64,000 nt of DNA from Trichosphaerium sp. ATCC 40318 (Eukaryota; Discosea; Flabellinia; Trichosidae). Shown one piece after another: positions 49,121 through 61,707 of this stretch; position 1 is the first letter of the stretch; each line of letters begins with the position of its first letter. Below the pieces are notes generated by a model. That model did no database searches. It was not told the origin of the DNA and worked only from the letters and a program-made list of their open reading frames with translations. Made by a program: the position numbers and the translations under genes. The stretch spans positions 496,001 through 560,000 of the forward strand of contig JALMLS010000507.1 in the NCBI GenBank assembly GCA_038496445.1, read 5' to 3'.

Positions 49121-49499
49121 TTCGTTACTACATGAAGGCTTTTAGAGCTATGGAGATTAACGTTGTAAACCAAGCAATACCTTTCAGTTGTAACAGTAGG
49201 CTCCATTGTGGCTATTCCTTCGTGTTATCACGTGAAAACTTATAAGTTTTAATAGCGCTTTGACTTTTGTTGAACATGTGGCTTACTTTTTTTTTTGGAC
49301 TTAGAAGCAAACTGTTTTTGGCCAAGCTTCCTTTCAACGATAATTAGAAAACATGGACATAATTCCCAACGCCAATGAGCACTGTTAGAGTAAGGGAGTA
49401 GTAGTATTGATATATATATCAGCCATCCAGTTCTATGAAGACACTGTGTCCTGACTCATTGTTAAATGTATACGCAATTAATTGATTCTTATTTTATTT
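49121..49499. other. Intergenic region
   Basis: Upstream of the F-box/LRR gene and downstream of the BRCT gene (both minus strand). It contains a CACGTG at about 49230 and a short TATATATATA run near 49420. No gene seen. Confidence 0.45.
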
Positions 49500-52400
49500 T
49501 TACACTTTCTTTGGTTTAGGCTTATCACCTTTAAATTTCTTTGTAGCAGGTTCTGAACTATTACTACCATCACGTTCAAGTCGTCTCTTTAGAGAAGGTT
49601 TACGTGGGGATCCTTTCTTTGGTCTTGTGTCAAGAGCATAAATCGCCGCTGTTTGAAAAAGAAGTCAATAAAAAAATGTTTCGAAATAACAAACACGTGA
49701 CCACGAACCTACAAAGTCCTTCCACGAATAGTGTTTATGTGGTAATCTGTTACCCTTGTATGATAAACCTCCTACTAAAACATAGTCCGCTTTATCAGGT
49801 GACTGTAATTTGTCTCCATGAGCTGTTCAAGCGTGTTAGCTTTTCGTTATTTTCAAAAAGAAGAAGTAGGTTTTTTTATTTCGTTTATATTGTACCCATT
49901 TCCAGAATCCTGTTTAATGTCCCCTTATGTTTTAAATGATCTCTCTCAAAAGAAGGATCGATATAAAACGCTTTTTCAAAAAAAACTAAGTTCTTCACTT
50001 GGATACCATACTCTAAGACAATCCATTAATTTTTGAAGAAAAAAAAACTGGTAAAACTGTCAATCGGAAGAAATTATTCCACGTGATGACCACGTGATAT
50101 TAAAATATCATAAATTGTACGTACGTTCTTCAGGTAAGAATTGACTTGCAACATGGGAATCAGTGATCCAAGTAGTACTCATAAGCCATGTACCACGAAG
50201 AAGTGCAGCTACTGTTTTCAAAGTTTTTGTTCCTGAAGGTGCAACCTTTAAACTTCATATTTAGTGCTTTATGTGGTTACCAATGAACGTACAACATGTG
50301 TGACAGTACTATCAAATTTATCTGTAATCTCTGCATTAAGATCTTTTGCCATAAGTATACACTCTTGCCTCGTCTTAGTTACATCTAATTTTGACTCACC
50401 TTCAGAAAAAAAATTAGTTGATAACATATCATCTTCGTTTCCTTTTTTTTTCCTGCTTTGATTTATGATAATCACAAGCGCGAAATTAACATTGTACAAT
50501 TTTTATAGAGCAATAGGTTAACCATACCAAAAGATATCATGAGTTTAGTTGGCTTCCTTGAGGTGTTTGTTCTACCCGCATGAACCAATTGCTCTGATAC
50601 TGTTTCCGTGTTCATTTGAGGTGGAACAGCAGGTGGAGGTGAAACGCTTGTCATGGCATTTGGTGAAGCTAAACATAATCAATTAGACAAGCTTTAAAGG
50701 CTGTGTACAAAAGAGACTTACATTCTGCGCATTTAGCTTCATAACGCTCATCTCGTTCTTTAATCTTTTGCTTTAACCTTGCTATAATCATAGCTGCGTT
50801 CTTTGCTGCTTTTCGCTCATTTTTCTTACTTTCTTCCATAATTTGTCCTCTTGCTTTCTTTTCTTCAAGAAGTGCTTCATTAAGTCTCCTTATCTCTTGC
50901 TTCACAAAATAGCTTTCAGTGAGATTCTTAGGTTCTAAAAGTCACGTGGAGTACACGTGAGTTTAAAAAAAAAAGAAAGCTTACCTGTGCTTCTTGTGTA
51001 CTATCTTGCGATGCTTTGGTTACTTGAGTTTGAGATGCAACACTAGTTTCTAAAAGTTCCATTTGGCGTCTTGCTTTTTTTAATTCAGAAGCAGCTACTT
51101 CATGCTTTTTCTAGTGATACATGGTCAGGTTCTCAATAAAACTAGCTACGTTTAACTATCCATACCCTGGCCGCAATTAAATCGTTTCTCAAATTAGCCA
51201 TATCGTTCACAGTTGTTGCCTAAAGGAAAGTCAACTTTTGCATTTTTTAATTGAATGAAGGAATGTTAAAGCGTACAGATTTATCCATCAGAATCTTTTG
51301 TTGTGCCAAGCTAGCTTCCAGCTTTTCTTTATATGATTCCTCCTTCGCTTGTAATTTTGATAAAACACACTTAATACTATTGATATTTTTGTCTTTTTCA
51401 TTTATCGTTTGCTAACAAAAGAAAAAACGTCATGACAAAGACAACAAAAAAAAATCAACAAACCTGCAACTGGTTTAGTTTAACCTGAGCTGCATTTCCA
51501 GTCTCCTAAACACAGTTAAACAAAACGCTGGTCATACTTAACACGTACAATTCCTTTCTGTTTTTCTTCAACAGCGACTTGTAGTTCCTTCTTAGAGGCC
51601 TCAAGTTCAGCTCTATAAAAAAAAGAAGGTTAAGATGTTGGAAAAAAAAAGATTTGTAATAGAACGCACTTGAGCTTTGAAATTACGCCGTTTAGCTGCT
51701 CCACGGTTTTTGCATGCAATGCATTACGTTCTGTACGCTGTGCTTTTAGTTCTTTTGCATCATTTATTGCCATATTTTGCTTTTCTTGAGCAGTGCTCAA
51801 TGATGACTCAAGTTTGGAGATATCTGCGTTCTTATTTGTCAACTCATTTTTGACATTCTTAAGTTCCTCCACAGCCTTCTGACGTTCTTTTACTTCCGTC
51901 TCGAGGTCGCTCTCAAGTTTTTTCTTTGTTTTTGTAAGCTCTGAAATGGTGTCTTGAGCAGACTTGAGTTGTTTTTGGAATGTTTCGGTTTCCGAGTTAA
52001 CTTTTTTCGCCTGTTCAGCTAGAGGTTCATAACTCTTTTGTAGGGTTGCATGCTTTGCTTCCAATTCTTTTAAACTCTTGTCTTTACTATCATACTTTAT
52101 CTTTAATGACTTGAGCTCAAGAGAATTAGCATGAAGCCTCGATTTTTGGCTTTGATTTTCTGATGATAAGTCTGACGTCCTTTTGTTAAGTTCGGTCAGG
52201 TTATGCTTCATAGCAGCAATTTCTTTGTCTAGTAATTTTATCAGCATCAAAGCACTCTTTCATTGCACAATAACCATACCGAGTGCAGAAATACGCTTTT
52301 CTTTCTCTGAGAGAGTGTTTGACAGGCGTTTTGCATCTTGTATCTTTTTTGCCTCTTCTATCTGTTTCTTGTTGTTGATTTTCAGATTCTTGGGTGTAGC

Positions 52401-52829
52401 GTTTAGATTTGACGTTTGTGAGAAGTAAGAAAGTTGGTTTTTTTGATTGAGTTTCGTTCTTCGCGGGAAATAGTTTTTTTGTACCTCTATCTGGTTGGTT
52501 TTGATTTTTAGCTCGTTTTGAGTCGTTTTGTACTTGGTTTGTAATTCTTGAAGAGAACTGGCCAATTTGGCCTTTTCAGCATTCGCATTTCGCACGGACG
52601 CCTCTAGACTCGCGACACGAGCTTGTTGCTGTGAACCTAAGAGAAATGTAAGACACGAAAATGACGTTAATTGTACCCTGCGTTGATCCAGAAGGGCGCA
52701 TAAGCTGCATGAATCTAACATCTACAGATGTTACAAGAAAACACATAACTGTAAACGCTTATACTAACCTTGAAGCTCATTCTTTAGCCTGTAGTTCTCG
52801 TTTTTCAGCTCCCTTATTTCGTCTTGCAT
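49500..52829 (-). CDS. Coiled-coil protein with C-terminal BRCT domains
   Basis: Start chosen at ATG 52829 (MQDEIRELKNENYRLKNEL). The protein is a nearly uninterrupted coiled coil from 52.8 to about 50.7 kb (heptads rich in K/E/L/Q, such as LEAKHATLQKSYEPLAEQAK), split into about ten exons. After a short Pro/Ser/Thr linker (50.6 kb) a BRCT domain appears: LMISFGM, LNAEITDKFDSTVTHVVRSL, GTWLMSTTWITDSHVASQFL. A second BRCT-like unit follows: HLKHKGTLNRILE, ADYVLVGGLSYKGN, HYSWKDFV. The tail is basic (KPSLKRRLERDG, KPKPKKV), probably a nuclear localisation signal, ending at TAA 49500-49502. A tandem BRCT pair at the C-terminus usually binds phosphoserine peptides in DNA-damage or cell-cycle signalling. 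It lacks a RING, so it is not a plain BRCA1. Exact orthology unknown. Confidence 0.75.
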
Positions 52830-53015
52830 TCTGTGGCGAGTTGACACTTTTAACGCTGATCGAAACAAGAGGACGTGAAGTAAACTCTTCAAGTAGTAAC
52901 ACAATGGATAAAATTTCTCTGCGTTTTGTGAGAAAAAGTCACCGGTTTGACACTGGCTGCGTATCCTTTCTGTGAGCACGGACTAGTGAACGACAACTGT
53001 TAGCACGGTTTGCGT

Positions 53016-56000
53016 ATGGAAGGCATAACAAGAGAGCTTATTCACGACACGTTCAACCAATTTGCTCAATGTATTGAAACTACGCCTAACACTGCTGAAG
53101 AAGACGTAAAAGCGTACGAATCATGATTTTGTAATGTTTTACATTTTTTCATCGCAACCCTGACAATATTAAGGGTATGCGAGCCACACAACAAGGTACA
53201 ATGGGCAGCACGCGTCAGAACGTTCAAGGTACAATAAGTGCTCAGAATAATTTATTAATACCTCATAGCCCTCCTGCTGGTTTAATAAAGCACATTGCAG
53301 GTATAAGCACATCATAATTACTAAATATTTAAATAACACAGCGCTTCTAACTTCTATAGCCCTATGGCTATTGCCCGATACGGTTGGATGTGTGTGGGAA
53401 GGGATACTATACAATGTGTTAGCTGTGACGTAAAAGCAACATCGCAGCCAGAAAAGGATATGACAGCAGCTCAGGGTACTCCACGCAATTAATTAACGCC
53501 TATGCCAGTTTAACGGATAGCATAATTTAAAAAAAAAGCTAAAAACGCGCCCTAACACTCCTTAGTAACAGAAGCAGGCAAAAACTTTGTACAAAGCCTA
53601 CCTAGTCGTTGTGATCCAACTTGCGACTGGATAAACAACACAACGCCACTGTCGCTTACACTACCGCGTATGTTCGTTTTCTCTGTTGCACAACCTTTAA
53701 TAGAACTCTAGCAAGTCATCCTGATTTACTAAAGAAACAATACATCGCCAGGCGAAGAGAATTACTAAAAGGACCGCTTCCAGCTTTGACACCTAATGTT
53801 CAAGAAGAACTTGTACGAATTTTTTTTAATGGTTTTGTGTTTGTACCATCTGACATGTTCTAGGAGGAGATACTTGGTAATAAGATGGTAGAGTACCTTG
53901 ATGATGGTGCATCAAGTAGTGATAGCGTAGAAAGAGTACGTAAAACCTAGATAGTGGCATTTCTGGTTCAAAGTCGAATTGCAAATTAATTGTGTCATTG
54001 CTTGTTTGTGCTTTAAAAACGCTAATATAGGCTTAGGTAGCGTCTTTACTCAGTTTATGCGGTTGGACACGTTGTCCAGATGATCCTACATTACTAAAAT
54101 GCCACTGCTGTCAACGTAAGCTTGCACTACGCCACTTTTTGCTAATAACCAGGTACTGTCAACTTGAATGACTTGTTATTTCTTTTTTTTTTTTAATTTA
54201 CCCGTAGTGACGCTGAGACAGATGAAGCTATAAAGAAAGCTGAAGAAACATCTAATCGATTTCAGACACTTGTTGATAAAATCTCTTCTACAGCTTCGTT
54301 CACAGAGGTTGTTGAAGAACCTGAAGAAGTTATTGAGATACAACTAGATGTCGAAGAAGAGCACAATGAAAATCTTGAAGAAACAAAACAAACTGAAGAT
54401 GACACAAAAGAAGACACAAAAGAAGACACAAAAGAAGACGCTCAGATGAGTGATGCTACACAAGATGATGTGGAAAATATCCAGGATTCAACATCAGGAA
54501 CCGAAGAAAAGCAAGGATCAGAGGATAGCATAGAACCTACACCAAATGACGCAGAAGATGTCGAAGAAGAAGAAGATAATACTACAAATGGTGATGGCGC
54601 TGTTGAAGAGTCTGAGGTAGTAGCTAAAGAAGACGATATCAAAGATATTGGTATGGGAGCCACAAACTTTTCTAGCACAAGTGATATTGAATCACCTAGC
54701 TCTGAGTCGTTCTCAAACGAGAACGATGTCGAAGAACAAAAGGAAAATGTAGCTTCGGAGAAAGCGGAGGAGAGTGATGAGTCTGAAGATATGTTAGCTA
54801 AGAAAAACACTGAAACAGATGAATCTGATAAAGAAAAGGAGGCACAAGATAGTTCTACTGATGAGGGGGAACTTGATAGTGCTCCTGAAGAAATTTTACA
54901 AGCGAAAGTCGTAACTGAAGACAATGAAGTCGCAGAAAGTCAAGCCGAAGATATTGAAGGTGGTGATGTAGATACTGTTAATAATGAAAGCTCTGCCATT
55001 AATGACGATGAAGACATGGTTGATGTTGAAGATATAGAACAAAGTGAGCCTATACAAGCAGTTGTAGTGGCTGCAGTAGTAGAGGAAGATGAACACGAGC
55101 AAAAAGGGAACAAGAGAAAAAGGGTAAGGACCTTCATGTTTACTTTGGTTCACGAATACTTATGTTTTTATAGGAGGATGAAGAAAGTGATACTGAACAA
55201 GGAGAGAATGTAAATAAAGAAGAGGAAGGTGATGAAGATACACAACCTAAGAAGAAACAGAAACTCGACACAAAGGTATGAAATTTTTTTAAACTAGCAT
55301 TTTGTTTTCTTACTTCCACTCAAAGGCAAATGATGATCAAAGTGACAAGCTAGAGACAGTTACAACTGATTCGCCTGATAATATGGATGTGGATAATGAA
55401 GAAGATGCTAGCGAAAACAAAGGTATGTGACCTTAAAACATTTAAATTGATATTCTGAAGAGCCTGCTGGTGAGAAATCAGAAAGTGAAGTAGAAGCACC
55501 AGACGCCATGCAAGTTGGTACTGAATCTCATGCGCACTCTGCCAGCCATTTTAATAAGATATAGATGGAGAAGAATCCCAGCCAGAAATACAAGAAACAA
55601 ATACAGAAGAAGTACAGCAACCGACCACAGAGGTCCCAGAAGAAACTCAAGAAACCACACCAGTAAATAATTCTCAAGCTTCGAGTTACTTACGTCATGT
55701 AGTCACCTAAAACACCACAAGAGGCTACAGAACTCATCATAGCACTTGTAGATGATAAAATCAAGTCTCAAGCAGCAGAAGAGAGCGATCCAGAGTCAGA
55801 GGTTGAAAAGGCAAAACCAACAGGACCTGTTTCTCCATTGCCCAAAATGCTAAGAAAGCGTGTTTCGAGAAAGATGCTCATTTCGAAACGTCACTTTCAC
55901 CCTATCAACGAACATCGCTGTTTCTGTATCTGGAAGGTTGCAAGCGAAGGTCGAACTGACCCTTCATGGGTCGCTACTGCGAAAGCTATGCAGAGACTAC

Positions 56001-56198
56001 GTGCTACTGCTCAAAGCGAAGACACACCGAATGTACGAAAAATAATTCTAACTCCAACAAAAAAACAAGTTTGTTTTTTTGGATCGTTGGAAGATAACTT
56101 CGTTAACCCTTTGATTTTTCTAGATGGAAGATTTAATGATACAGTTCAAGTCTATGGACGAGACATTACGGTTATTCGAGAGCACGACATCAAAATGA
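53016..56198 (+). CDS. ZC3HC1: ZC3HC1/NIPA-type zinc finger protein with long acidic insert
   Basis: Nuclear protein of the C3HC/Rsm1 family; animal ZC3HC1 (NIPA) sits at the nuclear basket, the fungal relatives act in mRNA export. It starts MEGITRELIHDTFNQFAQ. Splicing assembles the first zinc motif: WAARVRTFK, then PSCWFNKAHC, then SPMAIARYGWMCVGRDTIQC-VSC, followed by SLPSRCDPTCDW (H/C-x3-C-x-W type). A second module reads VASLLSLCGWTRCPDDPTLL-KCHCCQR. Between this and the conserved C-terminal motif (HFHPINEHRCFCIWKVA, 55890) lies a highly acidic stretch of more than 400 residues (54220-55800), low complexity, with tandem EDTKEDTKEDTKED. The end is spliced to MEDLMIQFKSMDETLRLF and stops at TGA 56196-56198. 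One exon is only 33 bases (53281-53313). In the first module the usual CPW cysteine is CDW, and in the last CIW, small departures from the family pattern. Confidence 0.85.
54380..55260 (+). repeat. Acidic low-complexity tract inside ZC3HC1
   Basis: GAA/GAT/GAC-rich DNA with a short perfect tandem (AAAGAAGACACA units at 54404-54437) encoding KEDT repeats. The opposite strand shows a long serine-rich frame (54442-54924) that is only the complement of this biased sequence. Confidence 0.8.
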
Positions 56199-56583
56199 GG
56201 TTTTTTTTGTTTTCGAAAGGTAAAATAAAAAAGGTCTTTTGTACTCTATAAACACTAGTTCAGTAACTTGTGTTAGCGAACTTTAAGGTCAATACATATC
56301 ATGTAGCTCAAGCGCTTTTATTTAAATTGTCTGTTTATGTTAATGCACCTCGTATTTGGTGCTGTGTCACCTCTCACGCGTGCAAGGAAGTCTTTGAACT
56401 AACAAGGCTGTAATTCTATGAGTGGATGACGACTTGTTTTCCAGGTTTTTAATAGCACGTGGCTTGTGTTCCATGGTAATTGTAAACTGCTTTCGTCAAT
56501 TAAGTAGACTACCAGTGTTTTAAGGTTAGGTATCACATAGTGTAGCTAGCCGAGTAATATACACGCACAATCGAAGGTATTAC
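56199..56583. other. Intergenic region
   Basis: Between ZC3HC1 and the second F-box/LRR gene, same orientation. A CACGTG lies at about 56456. No gene, RNA or repeat recognised; the right end should contain the promoter of the next gene. Confidence 0.45.
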
Positions 56584-57994
56584 ATGGATCACAATCTAAT
56601 ACATACGCCAGAGTACGTTCTATGCTTCGTTATCTGTAAATCACGAAATAAGCCCGTAAACTGTCCAATAGCTAATCGTGCTTTGTAGGCCGTTAGAGTT
56701 ACTTTGGTTACCTACAGAAATAATATTTTGTATACTGGCTCTATTGGGTAAACGTAACCGTGTAACTGCTACATTTGTTTGTAAATTGTTTTCTACAATC
56801 ATTTTAAATCACTTGGGATACAAACAGGTCAAAGTTCTATCTGTAAAAAATCTTAAAAAGCTCAACAAAAGTCCCCTTCTACAAAACACGAAAATAACAA
56901 TTAACGAGGAGTGTTTAAAGAATGATAAGCACTTTGAGTACATTTCTGGTGTCCGTCACCTAGAAATAGTTGGAATTATTTCATTAACAGATGCTATGTT
57001 AGCACATATAGCAGGTGTACATGACCTCACAATACAGCTACTAGAAAATACATTTTTAAATAATGGACTTAAGTCAATTTGTGGTGTCCATACATTAGAC
57101 TTGGCGTTTGGGTTATTGGAAGATACATGGCTTGAAGACCTTGGTAACATACACACTATTAATATTTCAGGGACTAAAGTAACAGATGAAGGACTGGCAA
57201 TGCTGTCTGGAATTCACACTATTGGTTTATCATACTGTGACCAAATTACAGACAAAGGTGTTATTGCCATTTCTCATAGTGTCCATAAAATACAGTTTCA
57301 AAAGTGCAATATTACAGATAAAAGCCTATTAGCACTAACCAATGCAAGCTTTATAGCTTTGAGCGGTCTTAAAACCATTACAGATGAAGGAGTAAAGTAT
57401 TTGTTAACACAAGCGAAAAACATTAAAAAAATCACTCTTGACAAGTGTACTCACATATCAAATGATGTGTTGAAACTTTTGGCTGGTATACCTTGTATTG
57501 AGCTTTTTCAGTGTACACAACTAAGTGATGCTACTTTATCACATTTAGCGGCAGGAGTACATCATATTGATTTGGGTGGTTGTAAATCTTTAACAAATGA
57601 CGGGATAAAACAATTGGCAGGTGTAAAAGTAATCAATATTGCAAGGATTGATTGTGTTGACGACAGTACTGTACAGGCGCTTGCTGGAGTACATACAATT
57701 ATGCTCAATGAGACGCATGTGACAGATGAAGGTCTAGGCTACTTAGTTGGTGTTAAAGTCATAAGTCTTTACAAATGTAAGCTTATAACTGATGAAGGAG
57801 TGAACAGTCTTATTGGTGTCAAGAAACTAAATTTAAGATACTGTTCACAAATCAGCGACAATGGCATTGTTAATTTAACAGGCCTTCATAAAATTGAATA
57901 TGATGGCACCCAAATAACAGATGAGATGGTCGATAGTCTAGTAGAGGATGTTGAAGCAGGAGAAATGTGGCCCAGCTTTTTTGAAGACATTTAA
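56584..57994 (+). CDS. F-box protein with giant-virus-like leucine-rich repeats, two exons
   Basis: Exon 1 is 29 bases (56584-56612, MDHNLIHTP plus two bases). After a 76-base intron (56613-56688, GTACGT...TTGTAG), exon 2 continues EPLELLWLPTEIIFCILALL, an F-box. About fourteen LRRs follow, of the types ITDEGVKYL, LAGVHTIMLNETHVTDEGL and LVGVKVISLYKC. The repeats are more diverged than in the 48 kb gene, so this copy is older. It stops at TAA 57992-57994. Without the intron there is no ATG in the frame (only GTG at 56678), which supports the splice. About 445 residues. Inferred SCF adaptor function. It lies 7.5 kb from the other LRR gene and 5 kb from the YwqK pair, suggesting a local accumulation of these families. 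Confidence 0.85.
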
Positions 57995-58653
57995 TGAAAT
58001 TGCAAAACAAGTACAACGCCTTTTCTGGCAGAAGTTGAGCAGTGTGCCAAATAGTTCACTGAAATACAAGTCAAAATCTGGGTTACAACAAAGGAATACA
58101 ACAATGTATGTGTTTACACTAAAGGCTCATTATACGCTAAACTGCATCACAATTTTTTACGTACCCATTTGTTTCAACCCAGCTGAGGCAAGTAAACACA
58201 ATTGATGTATTGCACGTGTATGTATCATTACCAACGTTTAAAAGATGCAAACACGGCGCGCTCGTTAGCTGCAAGGAATTTAATAGGTTTACTTATCAGG
58301 ATAGCAACATTTTTGTAAGTTTGCTGGTAAACGGAAATTTGATACTAGCGTTACCCATCGCTTTTGGTTTATAGTAGACCTTTGAATGAGGTCTGGGTTT
58401 AGTGTACTTGTGCTGTAGACAAGAATGCGGTTAGTTGCAACGAGTGTTTTGTAGTATTTTTAAATTTTCATTCAAAAGCGTAAATTTCGGAGAGAACAAA
58501 ATACGCTGTTTTGACGTGTCATGTGTTGTACTGTATCTTCGTCTGTTTACTGAAAGACAAATATACTTGGTTTTCACGAAAAACCAGTTTAGGAAACGCG
58601 CTTATCGCTCAAACTTAACTAAACCCGAAGTGTACGAAGAGTAAGTACGAACC
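57995..58653. other. Intergenic region upstream of the Ras gene
   Basis: No gene recognised. The small frames at 58020-58205 and 58435-58644 lack domains; the latter runs into the Ras start and is probably 5' UTR and promoter. A GTAAGT at 58641-58646 just before the Ras ATG might be an unused or UTR donor. Confidence 0.45.
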
Positions 58654-59702
58654 ATGGTATTCAAATACAAATTGGTAATTGTGGGAGATGGCGGTGTTGT
58701 AAGTAAAAAATATAATCGTCAGTACTCAGCGTTAATCAAAATTCCAGGGTAAGAGTTGCCTCACCATACAGTTCTGTCAGAACCACTTTATCCCAGGTAA
58801 ATAGCAGTTTTTTTGTGTTTTTATGCAAACCTCTAACGCTTTGCTAGATTATGATCCTGTACGTCATTTTATCAATTAAGAGGGTAGTGACTGCGAGACT
58901 ACAGCGGTTTTGATAAAAAAAAACCAACAAAACAATTGTTGAATGCAATTCACGCTAGTCGCGCTTCCTTACATGTGACTGCATGTCAGGAATTTTAATC
59001 TCCTAAAGTAGCCATCAACCTTGCTTTGTTGTTTTGCCAAATAGCTCCTGAATTACTTACCGCTATGTAGACCATTGAAAATATGTACAGAAAGCAAGTG
59101 TCGATAGACAGTGAACCTTGCGTGTTGGAGATCTTGGACACAGCCGGTACGCACTGAATACTGCATCCTTAACTCGAAAAACCAATAATATGATAGGCCA
59201 AGAAGAGTATAGCGCCATGAGAGACCAGTACATCAGATCAGGCCAAGGTTTTCTTGTAGTTTACAGTATAGCAAACCGCCGCTCGTAAGCGCTTGCGCAG
59301 GTGAATTTTTTGCTGATTACTTTAGCTTCGAAGAGCTAGGCGAATTTAGAGAGGCAATTCTGCGTGTAAAAGACGCAGCTGCATACCCAATGATAATTGT
59401 AGGTAACAAATGCGATTTAGAGGCATCTCGCGAGGTACCAAGCGATTTTTTTACGTTATTTTCAAAAAAATGCCGCCTTCCAACTCACTAATTATGTAAA
59501 ACAGGTGTCAACTCTAGAAGGTCAAGAATTGGCAAAATCTTACTCTTGCCCTTTCGTAGAGACATCTGCGAAAACACGTGTTCGTGTAGACGACTGCTTC
59601 TTTGAGCTAGTCAAAGAAGTCCGTAGTTATGAAGAGTCTCAAGACCCAAACGGCGCAGGTGAAAAGAAACCTAAGAGAAGAGCAGTGTGCACTCTATTAT
59701 AA
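58654..59702 (+). CDS. Ras/Rap-type small GTPase
   Basis: Membrane-anchored GTP switch. It starts [15 protein letters not shown] (ATG 58654). All G motifs are present: P-loop GDGGVGKS split by an intron, switch I YDPTIENMY (Thr35 equivalent present), [17 protein letters not shown] with the catalytic Gln, NKCD, and ETSAKT. The C-terminus is basic and ends KRRAVCTLL; the CAAX box CTLL with terminal Leu predicts geranylgeranylation rather than farnesylation. Seven exons. The third is an 11-base microexon (58848-58858) encoding D-Y-D-P across its borders. The intron after it is 212 bases, the longest in the gene. About 185 residues as expected. Effector loop is Ras/Rap-like; the isoform cannot be settled. 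Confidence 0.95.
58848..58858 (+). other. 11-base internal microexon in the Ras gene
   Basis: ATTATGATCCT lies between acceptor TTGCTAG and donor GTACGT. It is needed to make F-I-P-D-Y-D-P-T-I-E-N, the start of switch I. The preceding intron is 58797-58847 (51 bases), the following 58859-59070 (212 bases). Skipping shifts the frame. Confidence 0.9.
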
Positions 59703-59950
59703 GCAGACTATACAGATATTTATAAATATCTGTGTACCTGCTCCTTTAGCCAGTTCCCCATCTTGAACGTTGAAAGTATATATAAGTATTATTTCAACGG
59801 CCTTTTTTGAATGTACAAATAGATAGCATAGTATGAAAGCAGCTAGTTGTAGTTTTTTTTTTTTGGGCAAGTCTGACTTTGTAAGAAATCTCGCATTTTT
59901 GGAGAATTGGCAAGTGTACCAGCTTCGCAAGGGAGTGCTACAGCGCAACG

Positions 59951-61498
59951 ATGGCGCACCTTGCGCCACGGTGTGGATTAGTAGTTGTAGGCCGCGCTAG
60001 AACGAAAGTACAACCAAAAGCTAATACTAGAGCTTCAAAGTACTGGCGCGTACATAACCAACGCTTAAAATTCGATTACATTGGTAAATACCTCAATGTA
60101 AAACATCTTGATGATTGGTATACAGTACAACTAAAAGAGGTGCTTGAAAATGGCGCCAGTGGTATTTTGTACGTTTAGCATTTTACTTTATTACAAAACT
60201 GTACAAATAGTTGCTTACAGCTTGTGACGCCTAATAATCGCGCTTGGTGCTTAATTAACCAATATTTAGAAAGCGCTACGATCGCAGCTTATCCTCGTGC
60301 CTAACAACGCTATATCCCAAACACAAATGGCGTGTACAGGACTTTGCGTACGTTTTCAACGCTAAACACCAATAATGAGAACATTTTGTTATCAACCTTC
60401 TTGCCAGTACTAACGTATCTATCATTCCTCAGTACTGTACCCCGTAATTATTGGAGAGATATGTCAAACCAGAAGCAAGTAATTGAGTCACTAGCAAAAT
60501 CCTTGGAGGTAAAACATCTCGATGATTTTTACACTGCCACTAAGAACTCAACTCAAACCAAAGGCATAGAAGGCGTACTGTACGTTTATTTGTTACCTAC
60601 AGCTATGAAACTAGGCCTTGTATAATGGTAAAAATCAGTGACACATTTATAGGAAGTACTATGATAATTCACTTCCACAATGTTTGTCCGTACTGTATCC
60701 AAACCATGAATGGATTTTTTGGCACTTCGAGTACGTTTTATTTTTATATCAAAGAACACAACTTTAGGGTGTAACTCTTTGTGTTTCTATATGAGAAGCC
60801 ATCAATGTATGTCCTAACACTTGTTTTAGGTCATCTGATGTACAGTACTGGTCAAACAAGGATAACCAACGCATGGCGTTTGATTATATTGCAAGGAAAA
60901 GAGGCATATCAACTTTTGACATGTGGTACACTCAAGCGTCTCAACTTCATAAGATTGCTTCTGGTTTCGTTGACTTGTACGCTGGGATCCTTTATTACAA
61001 CCACTTCTGTGTATATTTGACTGTACTTTAGGTACGGGTCCATGTACGCTTTGTTCAAAGCTGTTTATCCAGAATATCCTTGGCAAGAAAAGAAGTTTTA
61101 TCCAAAGTTTTGGGCTCGTCCTGAAAACCAACTTGCTTTTATGAATAAGATAAGTAAGATACTAGGTGTAACACACCCAAAGGATTGGTAAGACAGTAGT
61201 ATTTTGCTAAAAATCTACATGACTTCAAGAACCAGTGTTACTAATTCCTTTCTACCCTCAGGTATAGAGTTTCCTGGGTTCAGATAGGTCAGTTGGGAGG
61301 AAAGGGTTTTTTGGCATATTGGCCGCATTGCCTGTTGTTAATTGAGCCGGAGTACCCATGGGATTGGGATGAGTTTGCTTCTCGTGGAAAATCATCTCAA
61401 CAAAGGTGCGCCACATGAGTCATCTTGGATTTTGTTTTGACACTCTTTGTTGCAGGGTATTGGTGAGGCAAACTCATTCCCTGTGTTCACCAGATTGA
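59951..61498 (+). CDS. Protein with four ~75-residue 'DWY' repeats
   Basis: I know the repeat type but not a named function. It starts MAHLAPRCGLVVVGRARTKV, a basic N-terminus that could be a mitochondrial targeting peptide. Four units follow, each with N-Q-x(6)-I/L-x-K-x-L-x-V/I-K/T-x-L/P-D/K-D-W/F-Y, then L-K-x-Y-D-x-S-L, and L-Y-P-x-H/Y-x-W-x(3)-F: for example YLNVKHLDDWYTVQLKEVLE then SLSSCLTTLYPKHKW; SLEVKHLDDFYTATKN then SLPQCLSVLYPNHEW; RGISTFDMWYTQASQL then YALFKAVYPEYPW; and ILGVTHPKDWYRVSW with LLIEPEYPWDWDEF. Introns fall at equivalent positions within the repeats (after the GIL/GVL element and after the W-x-F element), so the gene grew by duplicating two-exon units. Similar repeats occur in various algae, fungi and protists. 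It ends at TGA 61496-61498. Confidence 0.7.
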
Positions 61499-61707
61499 AG
61501 ACAAGTCACCACCACAAACGATTGCAATAAGATGAAACGAGGTAACCTTTTTCACGTTTATTGACAGTTTGGTGAGTCAATCGAGGTCACAAACGTAAAA
61601 ACGTTTAAAGCCACTGAATATCGCAACAGATTAACGCCTACACTTTGCTTTCGCGTAGAAATCTTAATTCGACGGCTGAAAAGAAACTTGGACGTCACGA
61701 TTACACT

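Noticed and set aside
54442-54924. Long minus-strand serine-rich open frame
   Set aside because: It is the complement of the GAA/GAT-rich acidic tract of ZC3HC1; composition alone keeps it open.
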